Below, one piece after another: positions 1-9,130 of a stretch of 64,000 nt of DNA. Made by a program: the position numbers and the translations under genes. The notes below the pieces were generated by a model. The model was not told the DNA's origin, did not search any database, and saw only the letters and a program-made list of their open reading frames with translations. Numbering within the stretch: the first letter of the stretch is position 1; every line of letters starts with the position of its first letter. This DNA is from Chryseobacterium bernardetii (lineage in GTDB: Bacteria > Bacteroidota > Bacteroidia > Flavobacteriales > Weeksellaceae), in contig NZ_CP033932.1 of NCBI RefSeq assembly GCF_003815975.1, positions 5,254,635-5,318,634 of the forward strand, written 5' to 3'.

Positions 1-2034
1 ATTGATGAGAAGAAAAACAAGGGGCTTATGTCAAAAATACTGGCCGGATATGGTTCAGATAAACGATATGAAGGGAATGTATTCTTAAATTATTTTAAAG
101 GAGATACCAAGATCAGTGTTTTGGCATCTGCCAATAATATCAATTCAAAAAGCAGTTCAGGAGATCAGATATTTGATACAATGGGGCGCGGCAGTGCCGG
201 CCAACAAGGGGGTGGAATTCAAAAATTCAGCAGCTTTGGACTGAATTACAATGACAAACTTGGAAATAATGCCAATCTTGACAATCTGAGCCTGCAGTAT
301 ACAGATTCTAACAATGAAAACCGTTCCAAAGCCTCAAAGACAACACTTCTTCCGGATTTCACCCTCAAAACAGATTCGGAGAGCAGTAATGAAAATGAAT
401 CAAGACAATATAATTTCAACAGTTCAGTAGGCATAAAATTGGACTCATTGACCAATATTTACATTGCCCCTTCGTTTTCGAAATCAGAAACATTCGGTTC
501 AGGGCAGTCCGTATCTTCTACATTAAGGGATGATAAGCTTTTAAATGATAGTAAAAATATTTCTCAAACTAAAGGGGAAACCAATACTTTCAGCCCCAAT
601 ATTAATTTTTTCAGAAATTTTAAGAAGAAAAACAGATCATTCATGGCTATGGCCAATACTTCTATTACAGAATCTAATAATGATAATATCAATCAGTCAC
701 TGAATACTTTTTATAAAGACTCCGGCACAACTACCGATAACCGTAATCAGTTGCAGAAAACCCGTTCGCAGGATAACAATTACAGCTTTATGGCGAGATA
801 TACAGAACCGGTATCTGATTCTGCAACCATTGGTATCAGCCTGCAATACAGCTCAAAATTAACCAAAGATATAAGGGATTTCAATGATTTTGATCCCGTT
901 ACAGGACAGTATTCTCAATACAACACCCGTCTTTCAAATAGTATGGATCAGAAGATCAACCAGTTTACCCCTGAGCTGTCTTATTACCTTTATAAAAAGA
1001 AATTCGGTCTTTGGGCTACCTTGAATGCTGATATTTCGGATATGAATGTCAATTCAGTTTTTAATGGGCAGCTCTATCATCTTCAGAAAAAATTTGTCCT
1101 TCCAAAATATTCAACCAATTTCCGGTATTCTTTTACAGATCGCCAATCTTTGATCTTATCCAACTCTTCCAGCTTCACAATTCCTGATGCCGGAAAACTG
1201 ATTCCTTATAAGGATGAATCTAATCCTTTAATTACCAATACGGGAAATCCAGAACTTAAAAATACCTGGATCAACGAAACTAATCTTACCTTCAACAGTT
1301 ATAATATGGTAAAGAACTTAAACTATCATGTTACAGCTGGGTTTTCCTATAGAAATAATGATGTTATCAATTATTCAAAATATGATAATTCAGGAAGGCA
1401 GATTACCACTTACAGCAATATAAGTGGAAATAAAAGCTTCAGTTTCAATATGGGTTTAACCAAAACATTTAAATGGAATGACCATAAGCTAAGAATTTCA
1501 CCAAGATTCAGCATGAACTATACCTACAATAACGGATTTATCAATGGAGAAGCATTTAAAAGCAAAGCTTACAACTTCAATCCGGGGCTTAATCTGAATT
1601 ATGAAATCAAAGATATTTTTACCATAAAACCATCTTACAGCCTCGGGTACAGCTTTTCCGATTATACGAACTATAACGTCAACAGAGTAAATACCTCCAA
1701 CCAGTCTTTAAAGGTTGAACTGACAAATTATCTGTTCCAAAAAGCTTTTTTCATCGGAAATGATTTTTCTTACAATACCAATTCAAATATCGCTCCCGGA
1801 TTTAAAAAAGATTTCTACTTCTGGAATGCCAGTCTGGGATATTCATTTTACAATAAACAGCTGACTGCTAAAATAAAGGTTTATGATGTCCTGAATCAAA
1901 ACCAAAGTGTAAGAAGAACGATTACGGATTCTTATTTTGAAGACCGTGAAGATCTGATCCTGAAACGATACATTATGTTTTCCCTTAGTATGAAGCTGAA
2001 TAAATTTGCCGGTAAAAAACCGAAAAAGAAATAA
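1..2034 (+). CDS. Outer-membrane beta-barrel (TonB-receptor-like) protein, 5' end missing
   Basis: The frame is open from the first base of the window, so the N-terminus (signal peptide, regulatory or plug domain) lies outside. About 677 codons are visible. The first internal ATG is at 28, but the residues before it continue the frame and the text around it looks like the plug-to-barrel junction (GYGSDKRYEG). The rest is long alternating polar/aromatic strands with many Asn, Ser and Tyr, typical of the OMP_b-brl_3 barrel of flavobacterial TonB-dependent receptors. It ends in a Lys-rich tail rather than the usual terminal Phe. Substrate is unknown. A strong hairpin terminator follows at 2065. 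Confidence 0.8.
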   Translation: MDEKKNKGLMSKILAGYGSDKRYEGNVFLNYFKGDTKISVLASANNINSKSSSGDQIFDTMGRGSAGQQGGGIQKFSSFGLNYNDKLGNNANLDNLSLQYTDSNNENRSKASKTTLLPDFTLKTDSESSNENESRQYNFNSSVGIKLDSLTNIYIAPSFSKSETFGSGQSVSSTLRDDKLLNDSKNISQTKGETNTFSPNINFFRNFKKKNRSFMAMANTSITESNNDNINQSLNTFYKDSGTTTDNRNQLQKTRSQDNNYSFMARYTEPVSDSATIGISLQYSSKLTKDIRDFNDFDPVTGQYSQYNTRLSNSMDQKINQFTPELSYYLYKKKFGLWATLNADISDMNVNSVFNGQLYHLQKKFVLPKYSTNFRYSFTDRQSLILSNSSSFTIPDAGKLIPYKDESNPLITNTGNPELKNTWINETNLTFNSYNMVKNLNYHVTAGFSYRNNDVINYSKYDNSGRQITTYSNISGNKSFSFNMGLTKTFKWNDHKLRISPRFSMNYTYNNGFINGEAFKSKAYNFNPGLNLNYEIKDIFTIKPSYSLGYSFSDYTNYNVNRVNTSNQSLKVELTNYLFQKAFFIGNDFSYNTNSNIAPGFKKDFYFWNASLGYSFYNKQLTAKIKVYDVLNQNQSVRRTITDSYFEDREDLILKRYIMFSLSMKLNKFAGKKPKKK

Positions 2035-2064
2035 ACACCATACTTTTATATATTGTAATCAATG

Positions 2065-2087
2065 GCCGGAAATTCTCCGGCTTTTTT
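2065..2087 (+). terminator. Rho-independent terminator of the barrel gene
   Basis: Six-bp GC-rich stem (GCCGGA/TCCGGC) with a 5-base loop and six T's directly after it, 30 bases past the stop. Confidence 0.85.
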
Positions 2088-2182
2088 AAACTTAAGTTTT
2101 AAAATCCACTTTTAAAGGAAGATTCATCTGAGAAAATGTGCTGAAAGTAATTTTATTTCTAAATTAGCCACAAATTTTACTT

Positions 2183-4042
2183 ATGAAGACCCATATTTCA
2201 GTTGTATTCATTCTTCTTTTCATTCTTGGAAGGGCTCAGAATACGGAACAAAAAGACAATTTCGTTAAGGACAATTTCACCAAAAAGGAATTTTATATTC
2301 CGATGCGTGATGGAGTGAAGCTTTTCACTGCTGTTTATATTCCCAAGGATATTTCAAATAAGAACAAATATCCGTTTCTGATGCAAAGAACCTGTTACAG
2401 TATTGCTCCTTATGGTGAAAATGAGTATAAAACCAAAGTGGGTCCTAACTCTTACCTGATGAAAGACAAATATATTTTTGTGTATCAGGATGTACGTGGA
2501 AGATATATGAGTGAAGGAACTTTTACCAATATGACTCCGCAGGTAGAACGAAAAACTAAAAAAGATGTTGACGAAAGTACAGATACCTACGACACTATCG
2601 ACTGGCTTTTGAAAAACATTAAAGATAACAACGGTAAGGTAGGACAATTCGGTACTTCTTATCCTGGTTTTTATACAGCTGTAGGAACATTAGCACAGCA
2701 TCCGGCATTGGTTGCCTCATCTCCGCAGGCACCAATTTCTGATTTCTGGAATGACGATTTTCTTCACAACGGAAGATTCATGCTTGGATATTTCAGAACA
2801 CTTCCTGTTTTTGGCGTTCAAAAAACAAAACCTGAGCAGAAAGCGTGGTATATGGATTCTTTTGTAAAACAATCATCCGAGGATGGGTTGAAGTTCTACA
2901 GAGACATGGGAACCCTGAAAGACGGCTATGAGAAGTATTATAAAGATAATTTCTTCATGACGGAAATTATGAATCATACCAACTATGATGAATTCTGGCA
3001 GAAAAGAGGACTGCTTCCTCATCTGAAGAATATCAGCCATGCTGTAATGACTGTTGGCGGCTGGTTTGATGCGGAAGACCTTTCCGGACCTTTAAATATC
3101 TACAAAACTATTGAGAAAACAAGTCCAAAAGCTAAAAATACCATTGTAATGGGGCCTTTCTCCCATGGCGGATGGTCTCAGGAGCAGGGTAAACATTTCC
3201 ACAGTGAAACGTATTTTGGGGACAGTATTGCTACCTACTATCAGAAAAATGTAGAAACAAAATTCTTCAGCCATTACCTGAAAGGAAATACAAAAGAAGA
3301 CGCCGGCCTGCCGGAAGCATTGATGTATGACACTGGTGCAAAACAGTGGAAAGAATTTGCATCTTATCCTCCTAAAAATGCACAGAAAGTAAATTTTTAT
3401 CTTTCTGATAAAACATTAAAAAAATCTTCAGGACAAGGATATTCTGAATATTACAGTGATCCGAATAATCCTGTTTTAAGTTCTGATCATTTAAAAGATT
3501 TCAACGGATTTACACCAAGAAATTATATGTCCGAAGATCAGAGATTTGCAGTCGGAAGACCTGATGTACTGACGTTTACAACTGACGAACTGACAGAAGA
3601 TATTACTTTCGCTGGAGAAATCATGGCTAAACTGAATATTTCTTCATCTTCTACAGATGCAGATTTTGCAGTAAAACTGATTGATGTTTATCCTGAAGAT
3701 TTCAAACCAATAGAAAAGAAAGATGGTGTAATCTACGGAAACTACCATCAGATGGTAAGAAGTGAAATTATGCCTGCAAGGTTCAGAAATACAAAAGAAA
3801 AGGGAGAAGCTTTGGTTCCTGATCAGAAAACAGCGGTTAATTTCAGACTTCAGGATGTAGTTCATACCTTCAAAAAAGGCCATAAAATTCAGATCCAGAT
3901 CAGCAGTACGTGGTTCCCGCTTTTTGCTGTGAATCCACAGAAGTTTATGGATAATCCAAACTTTGCATCCAAAGAAGATTATACCAAAGCATTTATTAAA
4001 GTATACGGAGACAGTTCTATTGAGGCCGATATCTTAAAATAA
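2183..4042 (+). CDS. CocE/NonD family secreted hydrolase (S15-like alpha/beta hydrolase)
   Basis: 619 residues. An N-terminal hydrophobic stretch (1-18) followed by Gln looks like a Sec signal peptide, so the enzyme is probably periplasmic or exported. The alpha/beta-hydrolase triad is visible in the order expected for the CocE/glutaryl-7-ACA acylase/alpha-amino-acid ester hydrolase group: Ser159 in GTSYPG, Asp296 in GGWFDAED, His328 in GPFSHGGW. A C-terminal jelly-roll domain (X-Pro dipeptidyl-peptidase C-terminal type, about 370-619) follows. Family members cleave acyl-amino or ester bonds of small molecules and peptides; the substrate cannot be read from sequence. It stands alone, between two terminators. 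Confidence 0.88.
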   Translation: MKTHISVVFILLFILGRAQNTEQKDNFVKDNFTKKEFYIPMRDGVKLFTAVYIPKDISNKNKYPFLMQRTCYSIAPYGENEYKTKVGPNSYLMKDKYIFVYQDVRGRYMSEGTFTNMTPQVERKTKKDVDESTDTYDTIDWLLKNIKDNNGKVGQFGTSYPGFYTAVGTLAQHPALVASSPQAPISDFWNDDFLHNGRFMLGYFRTLPVFGVQKTKPEQKAWYMDSFVKQSSEDGLKFYRDMGTLKDGYEKYYKDNFFMTEIMNHTNYDEFWQKRGLLPHLKNISHAVMTVGGWFDAEDLSGPLNIYKTIEKTSPKAKNTIVMGPFSHGGWSQEQGKHFHSETYFGDSIATYYQKNVETKFFSHYLKGNTKEDAGLPEALMYDTGAKQWKEFASYPPKNAQKVNFYLSDKTLKKSSGQGYSEYYSDPNNPVLSSDHLKDFNGFTPRNYMSEDQRFAVGRPDVLTFTTDELTEDITFAGEIMAKLNISSSSTDADFAVKLIDVYPEDFKPIEKKDGVIYGNYHQMVRSEIMPARFRNTKEKGEALVPDQKTAVNFRLQDVVHTFKKGHKIQIQISSTWFPLFAVNPQKFMDNPNFASKEDYTKAFIKVYGDSSIEADILK

Positions 4043-4043
4043 T

Positions 4044-4075
4044 AAAAAACGCTGTTCAGATGGACAGCGTTTTTT
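4044..4075 (+). terminator. Terminator of the CocE-type hydrolase gene
   Basis: Stem CGCTGT/ACAGCG flanked by an A-run on the left and six T's on the right, so it may act in both directions. It starts two bases after the stop. Confidence 0.85.
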
Positions 4076-4080
4076 ATCTC

Positions 4081-4165
4081 TCGCAGATTGAGCTGATTTT
4101 GCAGATCATTGCTCTAAGAGCAAGTTTGTTTCTCACAGATTACCTTTAGATTTACACAGATGATT
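4081..4165. repeat. Intergenic CAGAT-rich segment, possible dispersed repeat remnant
   Basis: Four CAGAT units (near 4084, 4102, 4136, 4157) occur in about 80 bases, with CTCGCAGATT and CTCACAGATT variants. Similar CAGATT/ACACAGAT strings are common between genes in Chryseobacterium-type genomes as I recall them, but I cannot check copy number here. Confidence 0.35.
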
Positions 4166-4186
4166 ATGCTAAAACCTGTAAGTTTT

Positions 4187-4798
4187 TTATTCTTCAATAG
4201 TTCTGAAGGTAAGGTTTACTCTTGGAGTAGTCACTTTTGTTGTGGGTGGAAGTCTGTGGAGCCAATGATCCTGAGTGGTTCCTTTCATGATTAATAAGCT
4301 TCCGTTTTCCAGAAATATTTCTACTTTTTCTTTTGTTGTTTTATGTTTGAATAAAAACTTTCTTTCCGCTCCAAAAGTTAGGGAAGCAATTGCACCGTGT
4401 TTTTTCAGATCTGTTTCACCATCACTGTGATAAGCCATCCCTTCGCTACCATCATGATACAAATTAAGCAGACAGGAATTATAGGTTTCTCCTGAAACTT
4501 CCTCACATTTCTTTTTTAATTTCAGCAGTTCGGGAGTCCAGGGTTTCGCATATTTTGTTCTGTTGGAGTAAGTATATTCAAAAGCTTTTTCCCCAAACCA
4601 GGCTACTTTTCTTTTGGTAAGAATCAATTTTCCAAAGACTACAGCCTCATCATGCTGCCATGGAATCTGGTTGAAAAGATAATCGTAGTAAGTATCTGAC
4701 TCCTCTTTTGGGAAGACCTTTCCATAATACAGAACGGTTCCGTTATTTGGAAGAAGGTTTAAGGGATAATCCGGTGTTTCATCGAACAGGCTGAGCAT
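4187..4798 (-). CDS. alkB: AlkB-like 2-oxoglutarate/Fe(II) dioxygenase (DNA/RNA alkylation repair)
   Basis: 203 residues. AlkB enzymes oxidatively remove N1-methyladenine and N3-methylcytosine lesions from nucleic acid, using Fe(II), O2 and 2-oxoglutarate. The Fe ligands are visible: His124 and Asp126 (YHSDGE) and His181 (WLHRLPP). Arg193 and Arg199 near the C-terminus (TPRVNLTFR) match the 2-oxoglutarate-binding arginines. Length suits the short bacterial/ALKBH2-like group. It lies 130 bases downstream of, and on the same strand as, the Ada-like gene, which supports an alkylation-repair role. Confidence 0.9.
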   Translation of the reverse strand: MLSLFDETPDYPLNLLPNNGTVLYYGKVFPKEESDTYYDYLFNQIPWQHDEAVVFGKLILTKRKVAWFGEKAFEYTYSNRTKYAKPWTPELLKLKKKCEEVSGETYNSCLLNLYHDGSEGMAYHSDGETDLKKHGAIASLTFGAERKFLFKHKTTKEKVEIFLENGSLLIMKGTTQDHWLHRLPPTTKVTTPRVNLTFRTIEE

Positions 4799-4867
4799 TG
4801 TTTTTAATTTTGGTAATACAAATTACGTAATGTTTTCGGAAAACTTTAATGTACTTCTCAAACAGTT

Positions 4868-4925
4868 AGCAACCACTAAAAAGAACCTAAGTACTCAAAA
4901 ATTTTTGTGCCTTTTGGTTAAAAAC
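4868..4925. repeat. Short intergenic repeat (copy 1)
   Basis: The + strand here reads AAAAAGAACCTAAGT, then a TCAAA block, then TTTTGTGCCTTTTGGTTAAA. The reverse complement of 10012-10065 carries the same blocks in the same order and spacing, with a few substitutions. Both lie at the edges of genes. Confidence 0.55.
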
Positions 4926-4928
4926 ACT

Positions 4929-5771
4929 TTAAGAGTAAAGCTGTGAACTTTCCCAGCCCACAATCATCTGCTTCCTGTCACTTCCCCACCGGTAACCGCC
5001 AAGATGCCCGGTAGATTGAATAACACGATGACAAGGAATAAGAAACGCCACCGGATTACTTCCTATGGCTGTTCCTACCGCCCTTGAGGCTTTAGGGTTT
5101 CCTATTTTTTCGGCAAGGCTGCCATAAGTAGACAATTTTCCCATAGGAATAGTCAGTAAGCTTTCCCAAACCTTTAACTGAAAATCGGTACCTTTTAAAT
5201 GAAGTTTGATGGTGCTGAGCTTGGTCCAGTCTTTATCAAATATAGACAGTGCATTTTTCTGAAGCGCATCCTGTCTTTCGAAAAAAGAAGCATTAGGAAA
5301 TTTATGCTGTAAATTCCCTAATGCTGTTACTTTATCATTTTCAAAAGCCATATAGCAGATTCCTTTTTCTGTGGAAGCTACCAGGATATTCCCAAATGGG
5401 CTGTCTGAAAAGCTATAATTAATGACAAGGCTTTTTCCTCCGTTTTTATATTCAGCAGGAGACATTCCTTCTATTTTCACAAACATATCATGCAGCCTGC
5501 TTGTACTGGAAAGCCCCGTTTCATAAGCGGTATCAAAAATACTTGCCTTTTCTTCCTTCAATAAATTTTTAGCATGTTCAAGGCTTATGAACTGTAAAAA
5601 TTTTTTCGGACTTGTTCCTGCCCAATCTGTGAAAATCTTCTGAAAATGGGCCGGGCTCAAGTGAATATTCTCTGCCACTTCCTCCAAACTTGGCTGAAGC
5701 CTGAAATTGCTCTGGATATACTCTATCGCTTTGGCAATTCTGTTGTAATCTATTTGATTTTGTGTGGACAT
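4929..5771 (-). CDS. Ada-like protein: AraC-type activator fused to O6-methylguanine-DNA methyltransferase
   Basis: 280 residues. Residues about 8-108 form an AraC/XylS double helix-turn-helix (LSPAHFQKIF, then DTAYETGLSSTSRLHDMF). Residues about 115-275 are the alkyltransferase, with the acceptor Cys247 in IPCHRV. It therefore should transfer alkyl groups from O6-alkylguanine to itself. The N-terminal Ada zinc domain that senses phosphotriesters in E. coli Ada is absent, so how methylation would switch the activator is unclear. It probably regulates itself and alkB downstream. Agmatinase ends 69 bases upstream on the same strand. Confidence 0.9.
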   Translation of the reverse strand: MSTQNQIDYNRIAKAIEYIQSNFRLQPSLEEVAENIHLSPAHFQKIFTDWAGTSPKKFLQFISLEHAKNLLKEEKASIFDTAYETGLSSTSRLHDMFVKIEGMSPAEYKNGGKSLVINYSFSDSPFGNILVASTEKGICYMAFENDKVTALGNLQHKFPNASFFERQDALQKNALSIFDKDWTKLSTIKLHLKGTDFQLKVWESLLTIPMGKLSTYGSLAEKIGNPKASRAVGTAIGSNPVAFLIPCHRVIQSTGHLGGYRWGSDRKQMIVGWESSQLYS

Positions 5772-5840
5772 CTAACTATGTTTTTATATCACAAATTTCC
5801 AAAGAATACCCGGCAGAAAAAATCCGATTCTTGCGGAATA

Positions 5841-6698
5841 TTAGTTGTTATTATAAATATCGTTATAAGCAAGCATTTTATAATATAACTTAGCTGCAAG
5901 GAAAGCTGTTGGCTTAGCCATTGGAGAATCCATCAATTCTACAATATCAAATGCTACTACGTTACATTTTTCGAATACTTTTCTTAATAGTTCCAATGTT
6001 GGATACCATTGTAATCCACCTGGCTCAGGAGTTCCCGTAGATGGAGCAATTGCAGGATCAAAAGCATCAAGGTCAATCGTAATATAAACATTCCCTGAAA
6101 CTTTTTCCAATACATCATTCACCCAGTTCTCATTGTTAGCGATTTCATGAGCAAAGAATACTCTTCCTTCCGGTAAATATTGAGCTTCTTCAGCATCCAT
6201 AGAACGGATTCCCACCTGAACCAGGTTATGCTTCTGGTTAGCTTCAAACACTGCACAAGCGTGGTTAGAAGTAGAACCGTGGAACTCAGGACGTAAATCT
6301 GTATGAGCATCCAGCTGAAGAACAGTAAGGTTTTCAAACTTCTCTCCTACTGCACGGATAGAACCGATAGAAACAGAGTGCTCGCCCCCAAATAGCGTGA
6401 ATACTTTTCCTTCATGGTTCAAAAGCTCCTTTGTTTTCTGATAAACAGCTTCTGTCATTGCTTCTGGAGTAGAGTTTTCAGAAACTTCTCCAGCTAAATA
6501 TACTCCCTGAAGGTAAGGTTCAGTTTGCGTTTCAATGTCATAAAGCTCCATATTTTCAGAAGCGTCTAGGAATAATTCCGGACCTTTATCAGCTCCTTTT
6601 CCCCATGTTGAAGTTCCATCGTAAGGAACTGTTACCAACATTACTTTCGAATTCTCTAACGTTGCGTTTTCCTCGGGAATTCCTGCGTATGTTTTCAT
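5841..6698 (-). CDS. speB: Agmatinase (agmatine ureohydrolase)
   Basis: 285 residues of the arginase/agmatinase fold. It hydrolyses agmatine to putrescine and urea. All Mn ligand motifs are present: GGEHS (His107), DAHTD (Asp130, His132, Asp134) and DLDAFDP (Asp209, Asp211, Asp214). The arginine decarboxylase that would supply agmatine is encoded about 0.9 kb away (7614-9008) on the same strand, with an unrelated gene on the opposite strand between them. Start ATG at 6698 fits the family N-terminus. A -7 element lies at 6749-6756. Confidence 0.92.
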   Translation of the reverse strand: MKTYAGIPEENATLENSKVMLVTVPYDGTSTWGKGADKGPELFLDASENMELYDIETQTEPYLQGVYLAGEVSENSTPEAMTEAVYQKTKELLNHEGKVFTLFGGEHSVSIGSIRAVGEKFENLTVLQLDAHTDLRPEFHGSTSNHACAVFEANQKHNLVQVGIRSMDAEEAQYLPEGRVFFAHEIANNENWVNDVLEKVSGNVYITIDLDAFDPAIAPSTGTPEPGGLQWYPTLELLRKVFEKCNVVAFDIVELMDSPMAKPTAFLAAKLYYKMLAYNDIYNNN

Positions 6699-6748
6699 AT
6701 ATAATTATTAATTAAAAAATTAAATGATTGAAAAATTAAAAGATTCGG

Positions 6749-6756
6749 CAAAGATA
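6749..6756 (-). promoter_or_regulatory. Putative -7 promoter element for agmatinase
   Basis: TATCTTTG on the minus strand matches the Bacteroidetes -7 consensus TAnnTTTG. It lies about 50 bases before the ATG. No clear TTG -33 box at normal spacing. Confidence 0.5.
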
Positions 6757-6861
6757 CAAAATAGTACCTGAGTTATAGATAATGAACGGTTTGTTATGAA
6801 TTTTTAACCTTCCTTGCTATTTTTTAAATGCTTAAATCTTTCAATGTTTAAATTTTAAAGT

Positions 6862-6869
6862 TATTTTTG
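6862..6869 (+). promoter_or_regulatory. Putative -7 promoter element for the HAD gene
   Basis: TATTTTTG matches TAnnTTTG and lies 15 bases before the ATG at 6885. It overlaps the in-frame TTG at 6867, which argues against that TTG being the start codon. Confidence 0.5.
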
Positions 6870-6884
6870 TACAAAACTTTTAAT

Positions 6885-7544
6885 ATGTCTTTAAAAGCTG
6901 TTCTTTTCGATATGGATGGGGTAATTGTAGACACAGAGCCATTGCATAGAAAAGCCTATTTCAAAACGTTTGATGAATTGGAAATTGCAGTTTCCGAAGA
7001 TCTATACACTTCTTTTACAGGTGCCTCCACCAAAAGGTTTTGTGAAACATTAATCAGCCAGTTTGATCTGAATCAGACGCATGAGGCCATTGCAGGAATC
7101 AAAAGATCCCATTTTAAAGATTATTTTTATAATGACGATAAATTTGATCTGATCCCCGGAGTAAGAAACCTTATTCAGCATTATCATGAAAACGGAATCA
7201 AGCTTATTTTAGCTTCTTCAGCCACCATGACAACCATCAATATGGTATTTGAGAAGTTCGCATTGGAAAAATATTTCAGTGGAAAGATCAGTGGCGCAGA
7301 TTTGAAGGAATCCAAACCTCATCCTGAAGTTTTCCTTCTGGCTGCTGAAATGGCAGGTGAACCTGTTGAAAACTGTATGGTAATTGAAGATTCTACAAAT
7401 GGAATTCTGGCTGCCCACAGAGCTAAGATCTTCTGTGCTGCTTACAGAAGCCCACATTCAAAAAACCAGGATTATACATTGGCAGACACGGTGGTTTCCG
7501 ATTATGAGGATCTTGAACTTGACAAAATTTCAAAATACTTTTAA
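6885..7544 (+). CDS. HAD-superfamily phosphatase / beta-phosphoglucomutase-like
   Basis: 219 residues from ATG 6885; the frame extends upstream to a TTG at 6867, but that overlaps the probable promoter. HAD motifs are intact: motif I FDMDGVIVDTEP (Asp9 nucleophile, Asp11), motif II Ser in LASSA, Lys in SKPHPE, motif III VIEDSTNG. The helical cap inserted after motif I (C1 cap) places it with the PgmB/phosphatase group that acts on sugar phosphates or similar small phosphates. It is transcribed divergently from agmatinase and ends at a shared terminator. Substrate is not predictable. Confidence 0.87.
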   Translation: MSLKAVLFDMDGVIVDTEPLHRKAYFKTFDELEIAVSEDLYTSFTGASTKRFCETLISQFDLNQTHEAIAGIKRSHFKDYFYNDDKFDLIPGVRNLIQHYHENGIKLILASSATMTTINMVFEKFALEKYFSGKISGADLKESKPHPEVFLLAAEMAGEPVENCMVIEDSTNGILAAHRAKIFCAAYRSPHSKNQDYTLADTVVSDYEDLELDKISKYF

Positions 7545-7550
7545 ATAAAA

Positions 7551-7585
7551 AAGCTCTCAGATTCTATTCTGAGAGCTTTTGTTTT
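7551..7585. terminator. Bidirectional terminator between convergent HAD and arginine decarboxylase genes
   Basis: Nine-bp stem AGCTCTCAG/CTGAGAGCT with A's on the left and T's on the right, so each gene sees a T-run after the hairpin. Confidence 0.85.
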
Positions 7586-7613
7586 GTATAAGTTTTAGCT
7601 AAGCCTGTTCGAA

Positions 7614-9008
7614 TTATTTGTATCCAAGAAGTCTCAATACATCTTCCGGTTCCTGTTTTTCACGGAAAATTTCGTACTGTAACTCGCCGTTTTCATCTTT
7701 TTGGATCAAGACGTGTCTTGGCTGAGGCATTAAGCAATGGTGTACTCCACCATAACCACCTATCGTTTCCTGATAAGCACCCGTATGGAAGAATCCGATG
7801 TACAAAGGTTTCGTATCGCTGAAAACCGGCAGATAAATAGCATTCGTATGCTGCTCAGAGTTGTAGTAGTCATCTGAATCACATGTTAATCCACCTAAGA
7901 ATACTCTCTCATAAGTATCTTCCCAACGGTTTAGCGGAAGCATGATAAAGTGTCTTGAGATTGCCCATGTATCAGGAAGAGTGGTCATGAAAGAAGAGTC
8001 GATCATATTCCACTTCTCTCTGTCGTTCTGACGTTTCTGAGAGATGATTTTATAAAGGTTAGCTCCACTTTCTCCAACGGTAAAACTTCCGAATTCTGTA
8101 TAGATGTTTGGCTCTTCTACTCCTTCCTCTTCACAGAATTTTTTGATCTGAGAAACAATTTCTTCTACCATATACTGGTAATCGTAATCAAAATTCAGGG
8201 AAGTTTTGATTGGGAATCCACCACCAATATTCAATGAATCTACTTCAGGAGCAATTTTTTTCAGACGGGCATATACACGAAGACATTTGTATAATTCGTT
8301 CCAATAATATGATGTATCCTTAATCCCTGTATTAATGAAGAAATGAAGCATTTTCAATCTTGCATTCGGATGTTCAGCAATCTTTTGGCTGTAGTATGGA
8401 ATGATATCTTTATATCCGATTCCTAATCTTGAGGTATAAAATTCGAACTTCGGTTCTTCTTCAGAAGCAATTCTGATCCCGATATTGAATGTAGAATCTA
8501 TACTTTCTGTAAGTTTATCCAATTCACGGTAATTATCCAGAATCGGAGTAATGTTTTCAAAACCACTGTTGATCATATCTGAAATTTTTGTCAGATAATC
8601 ATCTGTTTTGAATCCATTACAGATCACTTCAATGTTTTTATCTACTTTCTCTTTTTCATAAAGAGACTTTACAATATCCATGTCATAAGCAGAAGAAGTT
8701 TCAATAGAAATTTCGTTTTTCAATGCTTCTTCCAATACGAAATTGAAATGACTGGATTTTGTACAGTAACAGTAAGTATAACTCTTTTTATATTCAGTTT
8801 TTTCAAAAGCTTCTTTAAACCAGCTTTTCGCTTTCTGGATATTTTGAGAAATTCTCGGCAGATAGCTAATCTTTAGCGGAGTGCCAAATTGTTCAACTAC
8901 TTCCATCAATGGAACGTCGTGAAACAACAAATTGTTCTCAGAAACATTAAATTCCTCTGTAGGAAAATATAATGTCTGATCAATAAGTTCCGAGTACTTT
9001 ATTTTCAT
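7614..9008 (-). CDS. speA: Arginine decarboxylase, PLP fold-III type (short form)
   Basis: 464 residues. A PLP-dependent fold-III (alanine-racemase-like) decarboxylase: Lys84 in YCYCTKSSH fits the Schiff-base lysine, GGGFP (262-266) is the phosphate-binding glycine loop, and Cys376-Asp377 in LTCDSDD are the catalytic pair. Orn/DAP/Arg group-2 decarboxylases of this kind convert arginine to agmatine. It is much shorter than the roughly 630-660-residue SpeA of enterobacteria, missing their extra insertions. Pairing with agmatinase nearby is the main support for arginine as substrate; meso-diaminopimelate or a carboxy-polyamine is less likely but not excluded. Confidence 0.8.
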   Translation of the reverse strand: MKIKYSELIDQTLYFPTEEFNVSENNLLFHDVPLMEVVEQFGTPLKISYLPRISQNIQKAKSWFKEAFEKTEYKKSYTYCYCTKSSHFNFVLEEALKNEISIETSSAYDMDIVKSLYEKEKVDKNIEVICNGFKTDDYLTKISDMINSGFENITPILDNYRELDKLTESIDSTFNIGIRIASEEEPKFEFYTSRLGIGYKDIIPYYSQKIAEHPNARLKMLHFFINTGIKDTSYYWNELYKCLRVYARLKKIAPEVDSLNIGGGFPIKTSLNFDYDYQYMVEEIVSQIKKFCEEEGVEEPNIYTEFGSFTVGESGANLYKIISQKRQNDREKWNMIDSSFMTTLPDTWAISRHFIMLPLNRWEDTYERVFLGGLTCDSDDYYNSEQHTNAIYLPVFSDTKPLYIGFFHTGAYQETIGGYGGVHHCLMPQPRHVLIQKDENGELQYEIFREKQEPEDVLRLLGYK

Positions 9009-9130
9009 TTCTAAACAAGTGAATTAAGAAATGCAAAATTGCTAAAAAAGTTTGGTTTTTAGATGTTAAAATTATTATAATTTTAAATAATGCTCCAATA
9101 TTCTGTTTTATAAAAATTTACAGCTGATAA

